DNA of 64,000 nt from NCBI GenBank assembly GCA_030539395.1, contig JAUNSC010000010.1, forward strand, positions 1-64,000. The letters run 5' to 3'. Every line of letters begins with the position of its first letter. Within the stretch, counting starts at the first letter, position 1. Under the pieces are notes generated by a model that ran no database searches, was not told the DNA's origin, and was given only the letters and a program-made list of their open reading frames with translations. Source of the stretch: Eubacteriales bacterium (GTDB lineage: Bacteria; Bacillota; Clostridia; Lachnospirales; Lachnospiraceae). A program made the position numbers and the translations under genes. Below are positions 54,070 to 62,541 of the stretch, in pieces.

Positions 54070-54612
54070 TTGAGTAGACTGAAAGAACAGTACCAGAATG
54101 AGATCGTAGATGCTATGATCAAAAAGTTTGGTTATAAGAATATTATGGAAGTTCCGAAGCTTGACAAAGTAGTTGTCAACATGGGTGTTGGCGAGGCAAA
54201 AGAAAATGCAAAACTGCTGGAATCAGCTGTTAAGGATATGGAAACAATCACTGGACAGAAAGCAGTTCTGACCAGAGCTAAGAATTCTGTAGCGAACTTC
54301 AAAATCAGAGAAGGTATGGCCATCGGCTGCAAAGTTACACTGCGTGGAGAAAGAATGTATGAGTTCGTTGATCGTCTGATCAACCTTGCTCTTCCGCGAG
54401 TACGTGACTTCCGCGGAGTTAACCCGAACGCATTCGACGGCAGAGGTAATTATGCTCTTGGTATTAAAGAACAGTTAATTTTCCCGGAAATTGAATACGA
54501 CAAGGTTGATAAAGTCAGAGGTATGGATGTTATTTTCGTAACAACAGCCAAAACTGATGAAGAAGCACGCGAGCTGCTGACACAGTTCAATATGCCGTTC
54601 GCTAAAGCTTAA
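54070..54612 (+). CDS. rplE: 50S ribosomal protein L5
   Basis: 180 residues starting with TTG (54070) after [36 protein letters not shown]. Binds 5S rRNA in the central protuberance; [17 protein letters not shown] and [20 protein letters not shown] are conserved. Confidence 0.98.
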   Translation: MSRLKEQYQNEIVDAMIKKFGYKNIMEVPKLDKVVVNMGVGEAKENAKLLESAVKDMETITGQKAVLTRAKNSVANFKIREGMAIGCKVTLRGERMYEFVDRLINLALPRVRDFRGVNPNAFDGRGNYALGIKEQLIFPEIEYDKVDKVRGMDVIFVTTAKTDEEARELLTQFNMPFAKA

Positions 54613-54655
54613 TACTGTTAACAGGTCAATTTGATTGAATATAGGAGGAAAATTC

Positions 54656-54841
54656 ATGGCTAAGACAGCAATGAAGATCAAACAGCAGCGTAAACAGAAA
54701 TTCTCTACAAGAGAATATAATCGCTGCAGAATTTGCGGCCGTCCGCATGCTTATCTGAGAAAATACGGAATCTGCAGAATCTGCTTCCGTGAACTGGCAT
54801 ATAAGGGTGAAATCCCGGGTGTTAAAAAGGCCAGTTGGTAA
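54656..54841 (+). CDS. rpsN: 30S ribosomal protein S14, type Z
   Basis: 61 residues, the short zinc-binding form: [20 protein letters not shown] supplies four cysteines. ATG 54656 follows AGGAGGAAAATTC; the frame is open from 54635 without support. Confidence 0.98.
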   Translation: MAKTAMKIKQQRKQKFSTREYNRCRICGRPHAYLRKYGICRICFRELAYKGEIPGVKKASW

Positions 54842-54847
54842 CCTGGA

Positions 54848-54964
54848 GCACTTAATGAGAGCAAACCGACAGGTTTGACTTGAATTTAGTGCGCAGGCCG
54901 TTCCGGGGAACCTGGCGATTGGTGAGCCGCAGGCGATGCCAGAGCTTAGTGAGCGGAACTGCCT
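54848..54964 (+). other. Structured RNA spacer between rpsN and rpsH
   Basis: The 170-base gap 54842-55011 folds well by eye: GCACT (54848-54852) with AGTGC (54888-54892) around AAACC/GGTTT (54863-54876); then AGGCCGTTCCG (54895-54905) with CGGAACTGCCT (54954-54964), 10 of 11 pairs, enclosing CTGGC (54912-54916) with GCCAG (54938-54942). No U-run and no open frame follow. It lies just before S8, which is an autoregulator of spc operons in other bacteria. It could be a control site or an inserted repeat. Confidence 0.5.
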
Positions 54965-55011
54965 TAAAGTAGAGATGCAAAACCAAATATATATAAGGAG
55001 GACATTTCAAG

Positions 55012-55413
55012 ATGACTATGAGCGATCCGATTGCAGATATGCTTACAAGAATCCGTAATGCAAATACTGCAAAACATGATACAGTCGATGTTCCATCATC
55101 GAAAATGAAACTTGCCATCGCAAACATTCTCTTAGACGAGGGTTATATCGCAAAATACGATGTTGTTGAAGAAGGCGGTTTCCCGATTATCCGCATCACA
55201 CTGAAATATGGTGCAGATAAGAATGAAAAAATCATTACAGGCATCAAGAGAATCTCTAAACCGGGTCTTCGTGTTTACGCAGGCAAGGATGAGATCCCGA
55301 GAGTACTCGGAGGACTGGGTGTAGCAATCCTTTCCACAAACAAAGGTGTTATTACAGATAAAGAAGCACGTAAACAGCAGGTTGGCGGCGAAGTATTAGC
55401 ATTTGTCTGGTAA
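55012..55413 (+). CDS. rpsH: 30S ribosomal protein S8
   Basis: 133 residues, [20 protein letters not shown] and the ending [10 protein letters not shown]. Central 16S rRNA binder and spc-operon repressor in E. coli. AAGGAGGACATTTCAAG precedes ATG; the structured spacer lies just upstream. Confidence 0.98.
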   Translation: MTMSDPIADMLTRIRNANTAKHDTVDVPSSKMKLAIANILLDEGYIAKYDVVEEGGFPIIRITLKYGADKNEKIITGIKRISKPGLRVYAGKDEIPRVLGGLGVAILSTNKGVITDKEARKQQVGGEVLAFVW

Positions 55414-55497
55414 TCGAAAGCTTTATGAAATAACGTTACTGAAAACAGAGAGGGCAAAAGGACCCTTTCCGAAAATCTAAGTAAGGAGGACATACAA

Positions 55498-56037
55498 ATG
55501 TCACGTATCGGAAGATTGCCGGTAGAAATCCCGGCAGGTGTTACCGTTACTGTTGCAGAGGGCAACAAGGTAACTGTAAAAGGCGGCAAAGGAACTCTGG
55601 AAAGAGTACTTCCGGCTGAAATGGAAATCAAGGTTGAAGACAATCATGTGATTGTTTCCAGACCGAATGATCTGAAAAAAATGAAATCCCTTCATGGCCT
55701 GACCAGAACACTGATCCACAATATGGTTGTTGGTGTTGATAAAGGTTATGAGAAGAAACTGGAAGTAAATGGTGTAGGTTACAGAGCAGCAAAACAGGGT
55801 AAAAAACTTGTTCTGTCACTGGGTTATTCACATCCGGTTGAGATGGTAGATCCGGAAGGACTTGAATCTGTAGTTGAAGGAAATACCATTACAGTAAAGG
55901 GTATCGATAAAGAAAAAGTTGGCCAATACGCAGCTGAAATCAGAGAAAAGAGAGCTCCGGAACCTTATAAAGGCAAGGGTATTAAGTATGCTGATGAAGT
56001 GATCAGACGTAAAGTTGGTAAGACTGGTAAAAAATAA
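55498..56037 (+). CDS. rplF: 50S ribosomal protein L6
   Basis: 179 residues, [25 protein letters not shown]-type repeat and the C-terminal [19 protein letters not shown] near the factor-binding centre. The 84-base gap before it contains a small AGGGC/CCCT-type hairpin. Confidence 0.98.
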   Translation: MSRIGRLPVEIPAGVTVTVAEGNKVTVKGGKGTLERVLPAEMEIKVEDNHVIVSRPNDLKKMKSLHGLTRTLIHNMVVGVDKGYEKKLEVNGVGYRAAKQGKKLVLSLGYSHPVEMVDPEGLESVVEGNTITVKGIDKEKVGQYAAEIREKRAPEPYKGKGIKYADEVIRRKVGKTGKK

Positions 56038-56054
56038 GTAAGGAGAGTGTGAAA

Positions 56055-56423
56055 ATGGTTAGCAAAGAATCTAGAACGAAAATTCGTGAAAAGAAACACA
56101 GAAGACAGCGCAATCGTTTTGCAGGTACTGCCGAGAGACCGCGTCTTGCAGTGTTCAGAAGTAATAATCATATGTATGCTCAAATTATTGACGATACAGT
56201 CGGAAATACTCTGGTTTCTGCAAGTACACTTCAGAAAGAGGTTAAGGCAGAGGTAGAGAAGACAAATAACGTCGATGCAGCAGCATACTTGGGAAAAGTA
56301 ATTGCAGAAAGAGCTCTGGAAAAAGGTATTAAAACAGTTGTCTTTGATAGAGGCGGCTTCATATATCAGGGAAAAATTCAGGCATTAGCAGATGCAGCTA
56401 GAGAAGCTGGTCTGGAATTTTAG
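56055..56423 (+). CDS. rplR: 50S ribosomal protein L18
   Basis: 122 residues from ATG 56055 ([20 protein letters not shown]), nine bases after AGGAG; the GTG at 56049 is weaker. 5S rRNA-binding protein with [20 protein letters not shown]. Confidence 0.97.
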   Translation: MVSKESRTKIREKKHRRQRNRFAGTAERPRLAVFRSNNHMYAQIIDDTVGNTLVSASTLQKEVKAEVEKTNNVDAAAYLGKVIAERALEKGIKTVVFDRGGFIYQGKIQALADAAREAGLEF

Positions 56424-56434
56424 GAGGTAGACGC

Positions 56435-56944
56435 ATGAAACGTGAAATTATTGATGCTAATCAGTTTGAATTAAATGAAAAAGTAGTGTCAATTAAGCGT
56501 GTTACCAAGGTTGTAAAGGGTGGACGTAATATGCGTTTTACAGCTCTGGTTGTTGTCGGTGACGGCAACGGACACGTGGGTGCCGGACTTGGAAAAGCTG
56601 CTGAAATTCCGGAAGCTATCCGTAAAGGTAAAGAAGACGCTGCAAAGAAACTTATCACAGTTGCATTAGATGAAAATGCAAGTATCCCGCATGACTTTGA
56701 AGGAAAGTTCGGCGGTTCTCATGTAGTTCTTAAGAGAGCTCCGGAAGGTACTGGTATCATCGCCGGCGGTCCGGCCCGTAACGTACTGGAACTGGCTGGT
56801 CTGCGTAACATCCGTACAAAATCTCTGGGATCCAGAAATAAACAGAACGTTGTTCTGGCAACTCTGGAAGGCTTAAGACAGCTGAAATCTCCGGAAGAAG
56901 TAGCCAGGCTGCGTGGAAAATCTGTTGATGAAGTTCGCGCATAA
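56435..56944 (+). CDS. rpsE: 30S ribosomal protein S5
   Basis: 169 residues. [20 protein letters not shown] and [20 protein letters not shown] are conserved in the decoding-fidelity region. AGGAGGTAGACGC, overlapping the rplR end, precedes ATG. Confidence 0.98.
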   Translation: MKREIIDANQFELNEKVVSIKRVTKVVKGGRNMRFTALVVVGDGNGHVGAGLGKAAEIPEAIRKGKEDAAKKLITVALDENASIPHDFEGKFGGSHVVLKRAPEGTGIIAGGPARNVLELAGLRNIRTKSLGSRNKQNVVLATLEGLRQLKSPEEVARLRGKSVDEVRA

Positions 56945-56959
56945 GGAGGATTGTAAGAG

Positions 56960-57142
56960 ATGGCAGACAAAGTAAAAGTTACATTGGTAAAATCCCCGAT
57001 TGGTGCAATTCCGAAGCATCGTGCAACGGTTGCAGCACTGGGACTTAAAAAAGTAAACAAATCTGTTGAGCTTCCGAATAATGCAGCAACACTCGGAATG
57101 GTAAAACAGGTACAGCACTTGGTAAAAGTAGAAGAAATCTAA
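56960..57142 (+). CDS. rpmD: 50S ribosomal protein L30
   Basis: 60 residues, KVKVTLVKSPIGAIPKHRAT and GMVKQVQHLVKVEEI. AAGGAGGATTGTAAG precedes ATG. Confidence 0.98.
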   Translation: MADKVKVTLVKSPIGAIPKHRATVAALGLKKVNKSVELPNNAATLGMVKQVQHLVKVEEI

Positions 57143-57165
57143 ATTTAGAATAAGGAGGTGCCATG

Positions 57166-57606
57166 ATGGATTTATCAAACTTAAGACCGGCAGAAGGTTC
57201 CAGGCATAATGATAATTTCAGAAGAGGTCGTGGACACGGTTCAGGAAACGGCAAGACAGCTGGTAAAGGACATAAAGGTCAGAAGGCTCGTTCCGGCGCT
57301 CCGAGACCGGGCTTTGAAGGTGGACAGATGCCTTTGTACAGACGTCTTCCGAAGAGAGGTTTCACAAACAGAAACTCTCTTGACATTGAAGCAATCAATG
57401 TAAGTGCACTGGAAAGATTTGATAACGATACAGAAGTTACTATTGAAACTCTGATTGAAGCTGGCGTTATCAAGAGTGCAAAAGACGGAGTTAAGGTACT
57501 TGGAAACGGAGAACTTACTAAGAAGCTGAACGTTAAAGTTAATGCCTTTAGCGAAAGCGCAAAAGCTAAAATAGAAGCACTTGGTGGAAAAGCAGAGGTG
57601 ATCTAA
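57166..57606 (+). CDS. rplO: 50S ribosomal protein L15
   Basis: 146 residues, [20 protein letters not shown] with a glycine-rich N-terminal extension. ATG 57166 is seven bases after AAGGAGG; ATG 57163 gives four. Stop overlaps the secY start by one base (TAATG). Confidence 0.97.
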   Translation: MDLSNLRPAEGSRHNDNFRRGRGHGSGNGKTAGKGHKGQKARSGAPRPGFEGGQMPLYRRLPKRGFTNRNSLDIEAINVSALERFDNDTEVTIETLIEAGVIKSAKDGVKVLGNGELTKKLNVKVNAFSESAKAKIEALGGKAEVI

Positions 57607-58919
57607 TGTTAGAAACACTTCGCAATGCATTTAAGGTAAAGGATGTCAGAAAACGATTAATGTATACCCTGGCTATGCTGGTTGTCATCCGTCTTGGATG
57701 CCAGCTGCCGGTGCCGGGTGTTGACCGTGAGTATCTGACAAACTGGTTTGCAAGCCAGACTGGAGATGCCTTCAATTTCTTCAGTGCTTTTACCGGTGGA
57801 TCATTTGAACAGATGTCAATCTTTGCATTGAACATCACACCATATATCACATCCTCTATTATTATGCAGCTTCTTACAATTGCAATTCCTGCTCTTGAAG
57901 AAATGCATAAAGATGGAGAAGAAGGAAGAAAGAAAATTGCAGCGATTACACGTTATGTGACAGTTGGTCTGGCACTGATGGAATCTCTCGCAATGACAGT
58001 CGGTTTCGGAAGAGGCGGGTTGATTCCTGATATGAATTTCCTGAAAGGAGTAACTGTTGTTGCTTCTATGACAGCAGGTTCTGCTTTCCTGATGTGGGTT
58101 GGTGAGCAGATTACGGAACATGGAGTAGGAAATGGTATTTCTATCGTCCTGGTAATTAATATCCTTTCCCGTATCCCGTCTGATCTGGCATCATTGTATG
58201 ATACTTTCATTAAGGGCAATACCCTGGCGAAAGGTGTGCTTGCGGCAGTTATTATTCTTGCTGTTATTGCAGTTACGATCGTACTTGTTATTATGCTCAG
58301 TGATGCCACAAGACGTATCCCGGTACAGTATGCAAAGAAAATGCAGGGAAGAAAAATGGTGGGCGGTCAGTCTACATTTATTCCGCTGAAAGTAAATACA
58401 GCTGGTGTTATTCCGGTTATCTTTGCTTCCTCTTTGCTTAGTATACCGCAGATGATTGCATCTTTCATGAAAGTTTCAGCAGACGGTATTGGTGGAAAGA
58501 TTATTGCGGTTCTCAGCCAGAATAACTGGTTTAATCCGTCAAGACCGGTATATTCTATCGGAGTAATATTATACATTCTGATGATTATCGGTTTTGCATA
58601 TTTCTATACATCCATTACCTTCAACCCGATTGAGGTTGCTGACAACATGAAGAAACAGGGTGGATTTATTCCGGGTATCCGTCCGGGTAAACCAACATCG
58701 GATTATTTGAATAAGATTCTGAATTATATCGTATTTATCGGTGCTATCGGTTTGACGATCGTTGTGCTGATTCCGATATTCTTTAACGGTGTATTTGGTG
58801 CGTATGTTTCCTTTGGTGGTACTTCTATTATCATCATCGTAGGTGTTGTGCTGGAAACACTTAAACAGATCGAATCTCAGATCGTAGTCCGCAATTACAA
58901 AGGCTTTTTGAGTGAGTAA
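57606..58919 (+). CDS. secY: Protein translocase subunit SecY
   Basis: 437 residues, ten transmembrane helices. Main channel of the Sec export pathway with SecE and SecG, driven by SecA. LGCQLPVPGVDREYL at the start, plug region GGSFEQMSIFALNITPYIT, and GFIPGIRPGKPTSDYL in the cytoplasmic loop that docks SecA and the ribosome. Translationally coupled to rplO. Followed by adk after 70 bases with a GCAGAACAG-type inverted repeat. Confidence 0.98.
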   Translation: MLETLRNAFKVKDVRKRLMYTLAMLVVIRLGCQLPVPGVDREYLTNWFASQTGDAFNFFSAFTGGSFEQMSIFALNITPYITSSIIMQLLTIAIPALEEMHKDGEEGRKKIAAITRYVTVGLALMESLAMTVGFGRGGLIPDMNFLKGVTVVASMTAGSAFLMWVGEQITEHGVGNGISIVLVINILSRIPSDLASLYDTFIKGNTLAKGVLAAVIILAVIAVTIVLVIMLSDATRRIPVQYAKKMQGRKMVGGQSTFIPLKVNTAGVIPVIFASSLLSIPQMIASFMKVSADGIGGKIIAVLSQNNWFNPSRPVYSIGVILYILMIIGFAYFYTSITFNPIEVADNMKKQGGFIPGIRPGKPTSDYLNKILNYIVFIGAIGLTIVVLIPIFFNGVFGAYVSFGGTSIIIIVGVVLETLKQIESQIVVRNYKGFLSE

Positions 58920-58989
58920 AGATAAGGTGTACTGTTCTGCTGTTGCGGCAGAATAGTGCACTAAATGTGTTTTATTAGGAGATGATAAT

Positions 58990-59634
58990 ATGAAAATTAT
59001 TATGTTAGGTGCACCGGGAGCCGGAAAAGGAACTCAGGCAAAGAGAATTGCTGCTAAATATGATATCCCGCATATTTCTACCGGTGATATTTTCCGCGCA
59101 AACATCAAAGAAGGCACAGAACTTGGAAAGAAGGCAAAAACATATATGGACCAGGGACTCCTTGTTCCGGATGAACTGGTAGTTGATCTTGTTGCTGACC
59201 GTATCCAGAAAGATGACTGCAAAAATGGTTTTGTTCTCGATGGATTCCCGAGAACGATCCCTCAGGCAGAGAGTCTCGACGCTGCTTTGGAAAAGCTGGA
59301 GCAGAAAATGGATTATGCCATTGACGTTGACGTTCCGGATGAGAATATTGTAAGCCGTATGAGCGGAAGAAGAGCTTGTGCAGGCTGCGGTGCCACATAT
59401 CACATACAGTTTAATCCGACAAAAACAGAGGGGATCTGTGATGCATGCGGTGATAAACTTATTTTAAGAGATGATGATAAGCCGGAAACCGTACAGAAAC
59501 GTCTGGATGTTTATCATGACCAGACTCAGCCGCTTATTCAATATTATGAAAAGGCAGGTATTCTGGAATCTGTAGACGGAACTATGGCAATGGACGATGT
59601 TTTCGAAGCAATCGTTAAAATATTAGGAGCGTAA
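58990..59634 (+). CDS. adk: Adenylate kinase
   Basis: 214 residues, AMP + ATP to 2 ADP. P-loop [28 protein letters not shown] for AMP binding, and a long LID domain with four zinc cysteines (CAGCGATYH and CDACGDKL), the Gram-positive form. AGGAGATGATAAT precedes ATG. Confidence 0.98.
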   Translation: MKIIMLGAPGAGKGTQAKRIAAKYDIPHISTGDIFRANIKEGTELGKKAKTYMDQGLLVPDELVVDLVADRIQKDDCKNGFVLDGFPRTIPQAESLDAALEKLEQKMDYAIDVDVPDENIVSRMSGRRACAGCGATYHIQFNPTKTEGICDACGDKLILRDDDKPETVQKRLDVYHDQTQPLIQYYEKAGILESVDGTMAMDDVFEAIVKILGA

Positions 59635-59636
59635 TT

Positions 59637-60395
59637 ATGTCGGTATCAATAAAAACTAAAAATGAAATTGACTTGATGAGAGAAGCCGGAAGAAGACTGG
59701 AAATAGTTCATCAGAAACTGGGTGAATTTGTAAAGCCCGGCATTTCAACAAAAGATATCGACCGTTATGGTGAAGAATTAATTCGTGGCCTGGGATGCAT
59801 ACCGAATTTCCTGAATTATAATGGATTTCCGGCATCCATCTGTGTGTCAGTAAATGATGAAGTTGTTCATGGTATTCCCAATAAAAAGCATATCCTCAGA
59901 GAAGGTGATATTGTGAGTCTGGATGCCGGCCTGATTTATAAAGGCTTCCATTCAGATGCCGCCAGAACACACGCTGTGGGAGAAGTCAGCAAAGAAGCAC
60001 AGCAGCTGATGGATGTAACGAAAGAAAGCTTCTTCCGGGGAATTGAATTTGCCAGAGCAGGACACCATTTACATGAGATCTCCGCAGCAATCGGCGCATA
60101 TGCGGAATCCTTTGGATATGGTGTAGTAAGAGATCTGGTAGGTCACGGAATCGGAACCAGTCTGCATGAAGATCCTCAGATTCCAAACTTTGCACAGAAG
60201 AGAAGAGGAATCCGCCTGCAGGCAGGAATGACACTTGCAATTGAACCGATGATTAATGCCGGCAGATATGATGTATGCTGGTTGGATGATGATTGGACAG
60301 TTGTAACAGAAGACGGTTCACTTTCTGCGCACTATGAAAATACAATCCTGATAACGGATGGTGAGCCGGAAATATTGACACTTGGTCAGATATAA
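59637..60395 (+). CDS. map: Methionine aminopeptidase, type I
   Basis: 252 residues, removes the N-terminal Met in a metal-dependent way. Metal ligands are in SLDAGLIYKGFHSDAARTHA (two Asp), VGHGIGTSLHEDPQIPN (His), LAIEPMIN (Glu) and ENTILITDG (Glu). Starts two bases after adk. Confidence 0.97.
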   Translation: MSVSIKTKNEIDLMREAGRRLEIVHQKLGEFVKPGISTKDIDRYGEELIRGLGCIPNFLNYNGFPASICVSVNDEVVHGIPNKKHILREGDIVSLDAGLIYKGFHSDAARTHAVGEVSKEAQQLMDVTKESFFRGIEFARAGHHLHEISAAIGAYAESFGYGVVRDLVGHGIGTSLHEDPQIPNFAQKRRGIRLQAGMTLAIEPMINAGRYDVCWLDDDWTVVTEDGSLSAHYENTILITDGEPEILTLGQI

Positions 60396-60430
60396 TCCGG
60401 ATGTGTTATCGACAGATGTGAGGTGCCGTG

Positions 60431-60691
60431 ATGGAAAGATTTGAACCGGGAATGTTTGTCTGGTCCAGAGCCGGCCACGATAATGGACAGTTGTATGTCA
60501 TACTGAGAGTGGAAGGTGAATATTTATTCTTGACGGATGGACGTTTAAAGCCCATAGAAAAACCCAAAAAGAAGAAAAAGAAGCATGTGCAGGTGGTCCG
60601 GCAGATTGTACCGGAACTCCAAAACATGTCAGAAATAATAATAAAGAACGAAGATATCAGGCGAATAATCAGGAGGTTTGCAAATGTCTAA
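60431..60691 (+). CDS. KOW domain RNA-binding protein (L14e/L6e/L27e-like)
   Basis: 86 residues with [20 protein letters not shown], the KOW-type fold, and a lysine run KPKKKKKKH. Such small proteins are regularly found between map and infA in Clostridia and related Firmicutes and are named RplN/L14e-like; the function is not established, ribosome binding is likely. ATG 60431 is about six bases after GAGGTG; a GTG directly before is an alternative. Its end overlaps the infA ribosome-binding region. Confidence 0.85.
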   Translation: MERFEPGMFVWSRAGHDNGQLYVILRVEGEYLFLTDGRLKPIEKPKKKKKKHVQVVRQIVPELQNMSEIIIKNEDIRRIIRRFANV

Positions 60692-60902
60692 AGCAGATGT
60701 AATTGAAGTAGAAGGAACCGTATTGGAGAAATTACCCAATGCCATGTTCAAAGTAGAACTGGAGAATAAACATGTAGTGCTGGCACATATCAGCGGAAAG
60801 CTGCGTATGAATTTTATCCGTATCCTTCCGGGGGATAAAGTTACGATAGAACTTTCTCCATACGATCTGTCCAAAGGAAGAATCATCTGGAGAGATAAAT
60901 GA
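60684..60902 (+). CDS. infA: Translation initiation factor IF-1
   Basis: 72 residues, the canonical length: [20 protein letters not shown] and [22 protein letters not shown]-fold factor that binds the 30S A site. AGGAGG at 60671-60676 fixes ATG 60684, inside the end of the KOW gene. Last gene before a strong terminator; rpmJ, normally next, is absent. Confidence 0.98.
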   Translation: MSKADVIEVEGTVLEKLPNAMFKVELENKHVVLAHISGKLRMNFIRILPGDKVTIELSPYDLSKGRIIWRDK

Positions 60903-60930
60903 CGCGAAAGCAATGAGCGCGCAAAATCGG

Positions 60931-60976
60931 AAACGGGCGATTGTGTATGCTTGCATACATCCAATCGTTCGTTTTT
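60931..60976 (+). terminator. Strong terminator of the S10-spc operon
   Basis: AAACGGGCGATTG (60931-60943) pairs with CAATCGTTCGTTT (60962-60974), 13 pairs with two G-T. Inside, TGTATGC pairs with GCATACA (60944-60959) around a TT tip. A U-rich end follows (TTTTTG). Confidence 0.85.
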
Positions 60977-61025
60977 GATTTTACAGGGCGGCGCTGGAGC
61001 CGCAGTTAAAACAGGACGTTACAAG

Positions 61026-61054
61026 TTGACAAAGTGTCTAATATGGATTATACT
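61026..61054 (+). promoter_or_regulatory. Promoter of the aldolase-family gene
   Basis: Perfect TTGACA (61026-61031), 17 bases, TATACT (61049-61054); the start codon is 45 bases after. Confidence 0.8.
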
Positions 61055-61099
61055 TAATACACTTGCGATTTAAAGTGCTAAAGTGAGGAGATAAGGATT

Positions 61100-62077
61100 A
61101 TGAAAGACATATCAAAGTTAATGAATTACCGTTCAGATATTCGTGTAGTGGATGCAACATTGCGTGATGGGGGTCTGGTGAATGATTTCTATTTTACAGA
61201 TGAGTTTGTAAAGGCTCTGTATCTCACAAACATCAAAGCGGGCGTTGACTATATGGAGTTTGGCTATAAAGCTTCCAGAGAGCTGTTTGACGAGAACAAA
61301 TTCGGAAAATGGAAATTCTGCAAAGATGAGGATATCCGCAAAATTGTAGGTGATAATGAGACTGATCTTAAAATTGCAGTTATGGCAGATGTGGGAAGAT
61401 GTGATTATCAGACAGATATTCTTCCGAAAAATGAGAGCCCTGTTGATTTGATACGTGTTGCAACATACATTAATACAATTCCTGCAGCCGTAAAGATGAT
61501 TGAAGATGCAGCATCAAAAGGCTATGAAACTACCTGTAATATTATGGCTATTTCCGGTGTGCGTGAGCGAGACCTGGAGGCAGCTCTGGAAATTCTGGGA
61601 CAATCCCCGGTAAATTGTCTCTATATTGTAGACAGTTATGGCGCTCTTTATCCGGAACAGGTGCAGCGTATCGTGGATGCATATATGAATGCCGGGGAAA
61701 AATATGGAAAGAAAGTGGGAATTCATGCTCACGATAATCAGAAACTTGCTTTTGCCAATACGATTGAAGCAGTAGGAGACGGTGCGGACTGGCTGGATGC
61801 AACTTATGCCAACATGGGACGCGGTGCAGGAAACTGTGCAATGGAACTTCTGCTTGGATTTTTGAAAAATCCGAAATATAATATATACCCGGCAGTGCAA
61901 TTCATTGAAAAGCATATGAATAAGCTGAAAGAAGACGGTGTGGTATGGGGATATGATTTCCAATACCTGATGACAGGACTTTTAAACCAGCATCCGAGAA
62001 CAGCGATTTCATTTACAAAAGAAGGAAGAAAAGACTACTCGGAGTTTTATCGTGAATTGATGGTACAGGATGAGTAG
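61100..62077 (+). CDS. HMGL-like aldolase family protein, reaction unknown
   Basis: 325 residues with the DRE-TIM barrel seen in HMG-CoA lyase, isopropylmalate synthase and 4-hydroxy-2-oxovalerate aldolase. DATLRDGG (about 20-27) holds the metal Asp and catalytic Arg; HAHDNQKLAFAN (about 207-218) supplies the two metal histidines; DATYANMGRGAGNCAMELLL is the glycine-rich end. Closest in pattern to proteins annotated as 4-hydroxy-2-oxovalerate aldolase-like. No dehydrogenase partner is adjacent, so the substrate is not indicated. Transcribed alone from 61026. Confidence 0.8.
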   Translation: MKDISKLMNYRSDIRVVDATLRDGGLVNDFYFTDEFVKALYLTNIKAGVDYMEFGYKASRELFDENKFGKWKFCKDEDIRKIVGDNETDLKIAVMADVGRCDYQTDILPKNESPVDLIRVATYINTIPAAVKMIEDAASKGYETTCNIMAISGVRERDLEAALEILGQSPVNCLYIVDSYGALYPEQVQRIVDAYMNAGEKYGKKVGIHAHDNQKLAFANTIEAVGDGADWLDATYANMGRGAGNCAMELLLGFLKNPKYNIYPAVQFIEKHMNKLKEDGVVWGYDFQYLMTGLLNQHPRTAISFTKEGRKDYSEFYRELMVQDE

Positions 62078-62127
62078 ACTGTTCTTGTTCTATGAAAAAT
62101 TTTGACTTCATAAAAAATGATGTCTGC

Positions 62128-62156
62128 TTGACAAATGTTACTGAATTCGTTATGAT
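62128..62156 (+). promoter_or_regulatory. Promoter of the valS T-box transcript
   Basis: Perfect TTGACA (62128-62133), 17 bases, TATGAT (62151-62156). Confidence 0.8.
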
Positions 62157-62162
62157 TAGGAT

Positions 62163-62446
62163 TAATGAAAAGGTTATGAGAAAGAGGAGTACATTCGTGG
62201 CCCTGTCAGAGAGGACGGTTCACCGGCTGAAAGGCTGTCCAAGGCAAACGCGGATGGAAGGTAGCTTTTGAACCGGGAATCTGAAACCTGATGAGAACTG
62301 TATCTGATCAGTAATAGCGCAGGAACAGTTTTGGCAGGAAAGTAGGATTTCACGTCTGATCCGCGTTAAGGATAAAGAGTTATAAATGAAGGTGGTACCG
62401 CGTAAATACGCCCTTCGCACGTTTGCCGTGCGGAGGGCTTTTTTTC
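62163..62446 (+). promoter_or_regulatory. T-box riboswitch controlling valS
   Basis: Leader with Stem I (AGAGAGGACGGTTCACCGGC, then CTGAAAGGCTG), the T-box sequence AAGGTGGTACCGCG (62390-62403) that pairs with the uncharged tRNA acceptor end, and a terminator GCCCTTCGCAC (62411-62421) with GTGCGGAGGGC (62429-62439) followed by seven Ts. GTA at 62261-62263 is a candidate specifier codon for tRNA-Val, in keeping with valS downstream. Confidence 0.93.
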
Positions 62447-62541
62447 GCGCAGACAATGAGCCGTGGCTCAAGATGGATAAAACTGCCAGCGGAAAAGCCG
62501 ATTCGCAGGCGAAATTCTATCAATATCAGGAGGAGAAATTT

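Noticed and set aside
60903..61099. Search for rpmJ (L36) after infA
   Set aside because: No frame encoding a KVRPSVKxxC-type protein is present; the stretch holds a terminator and the aldolase promoter.
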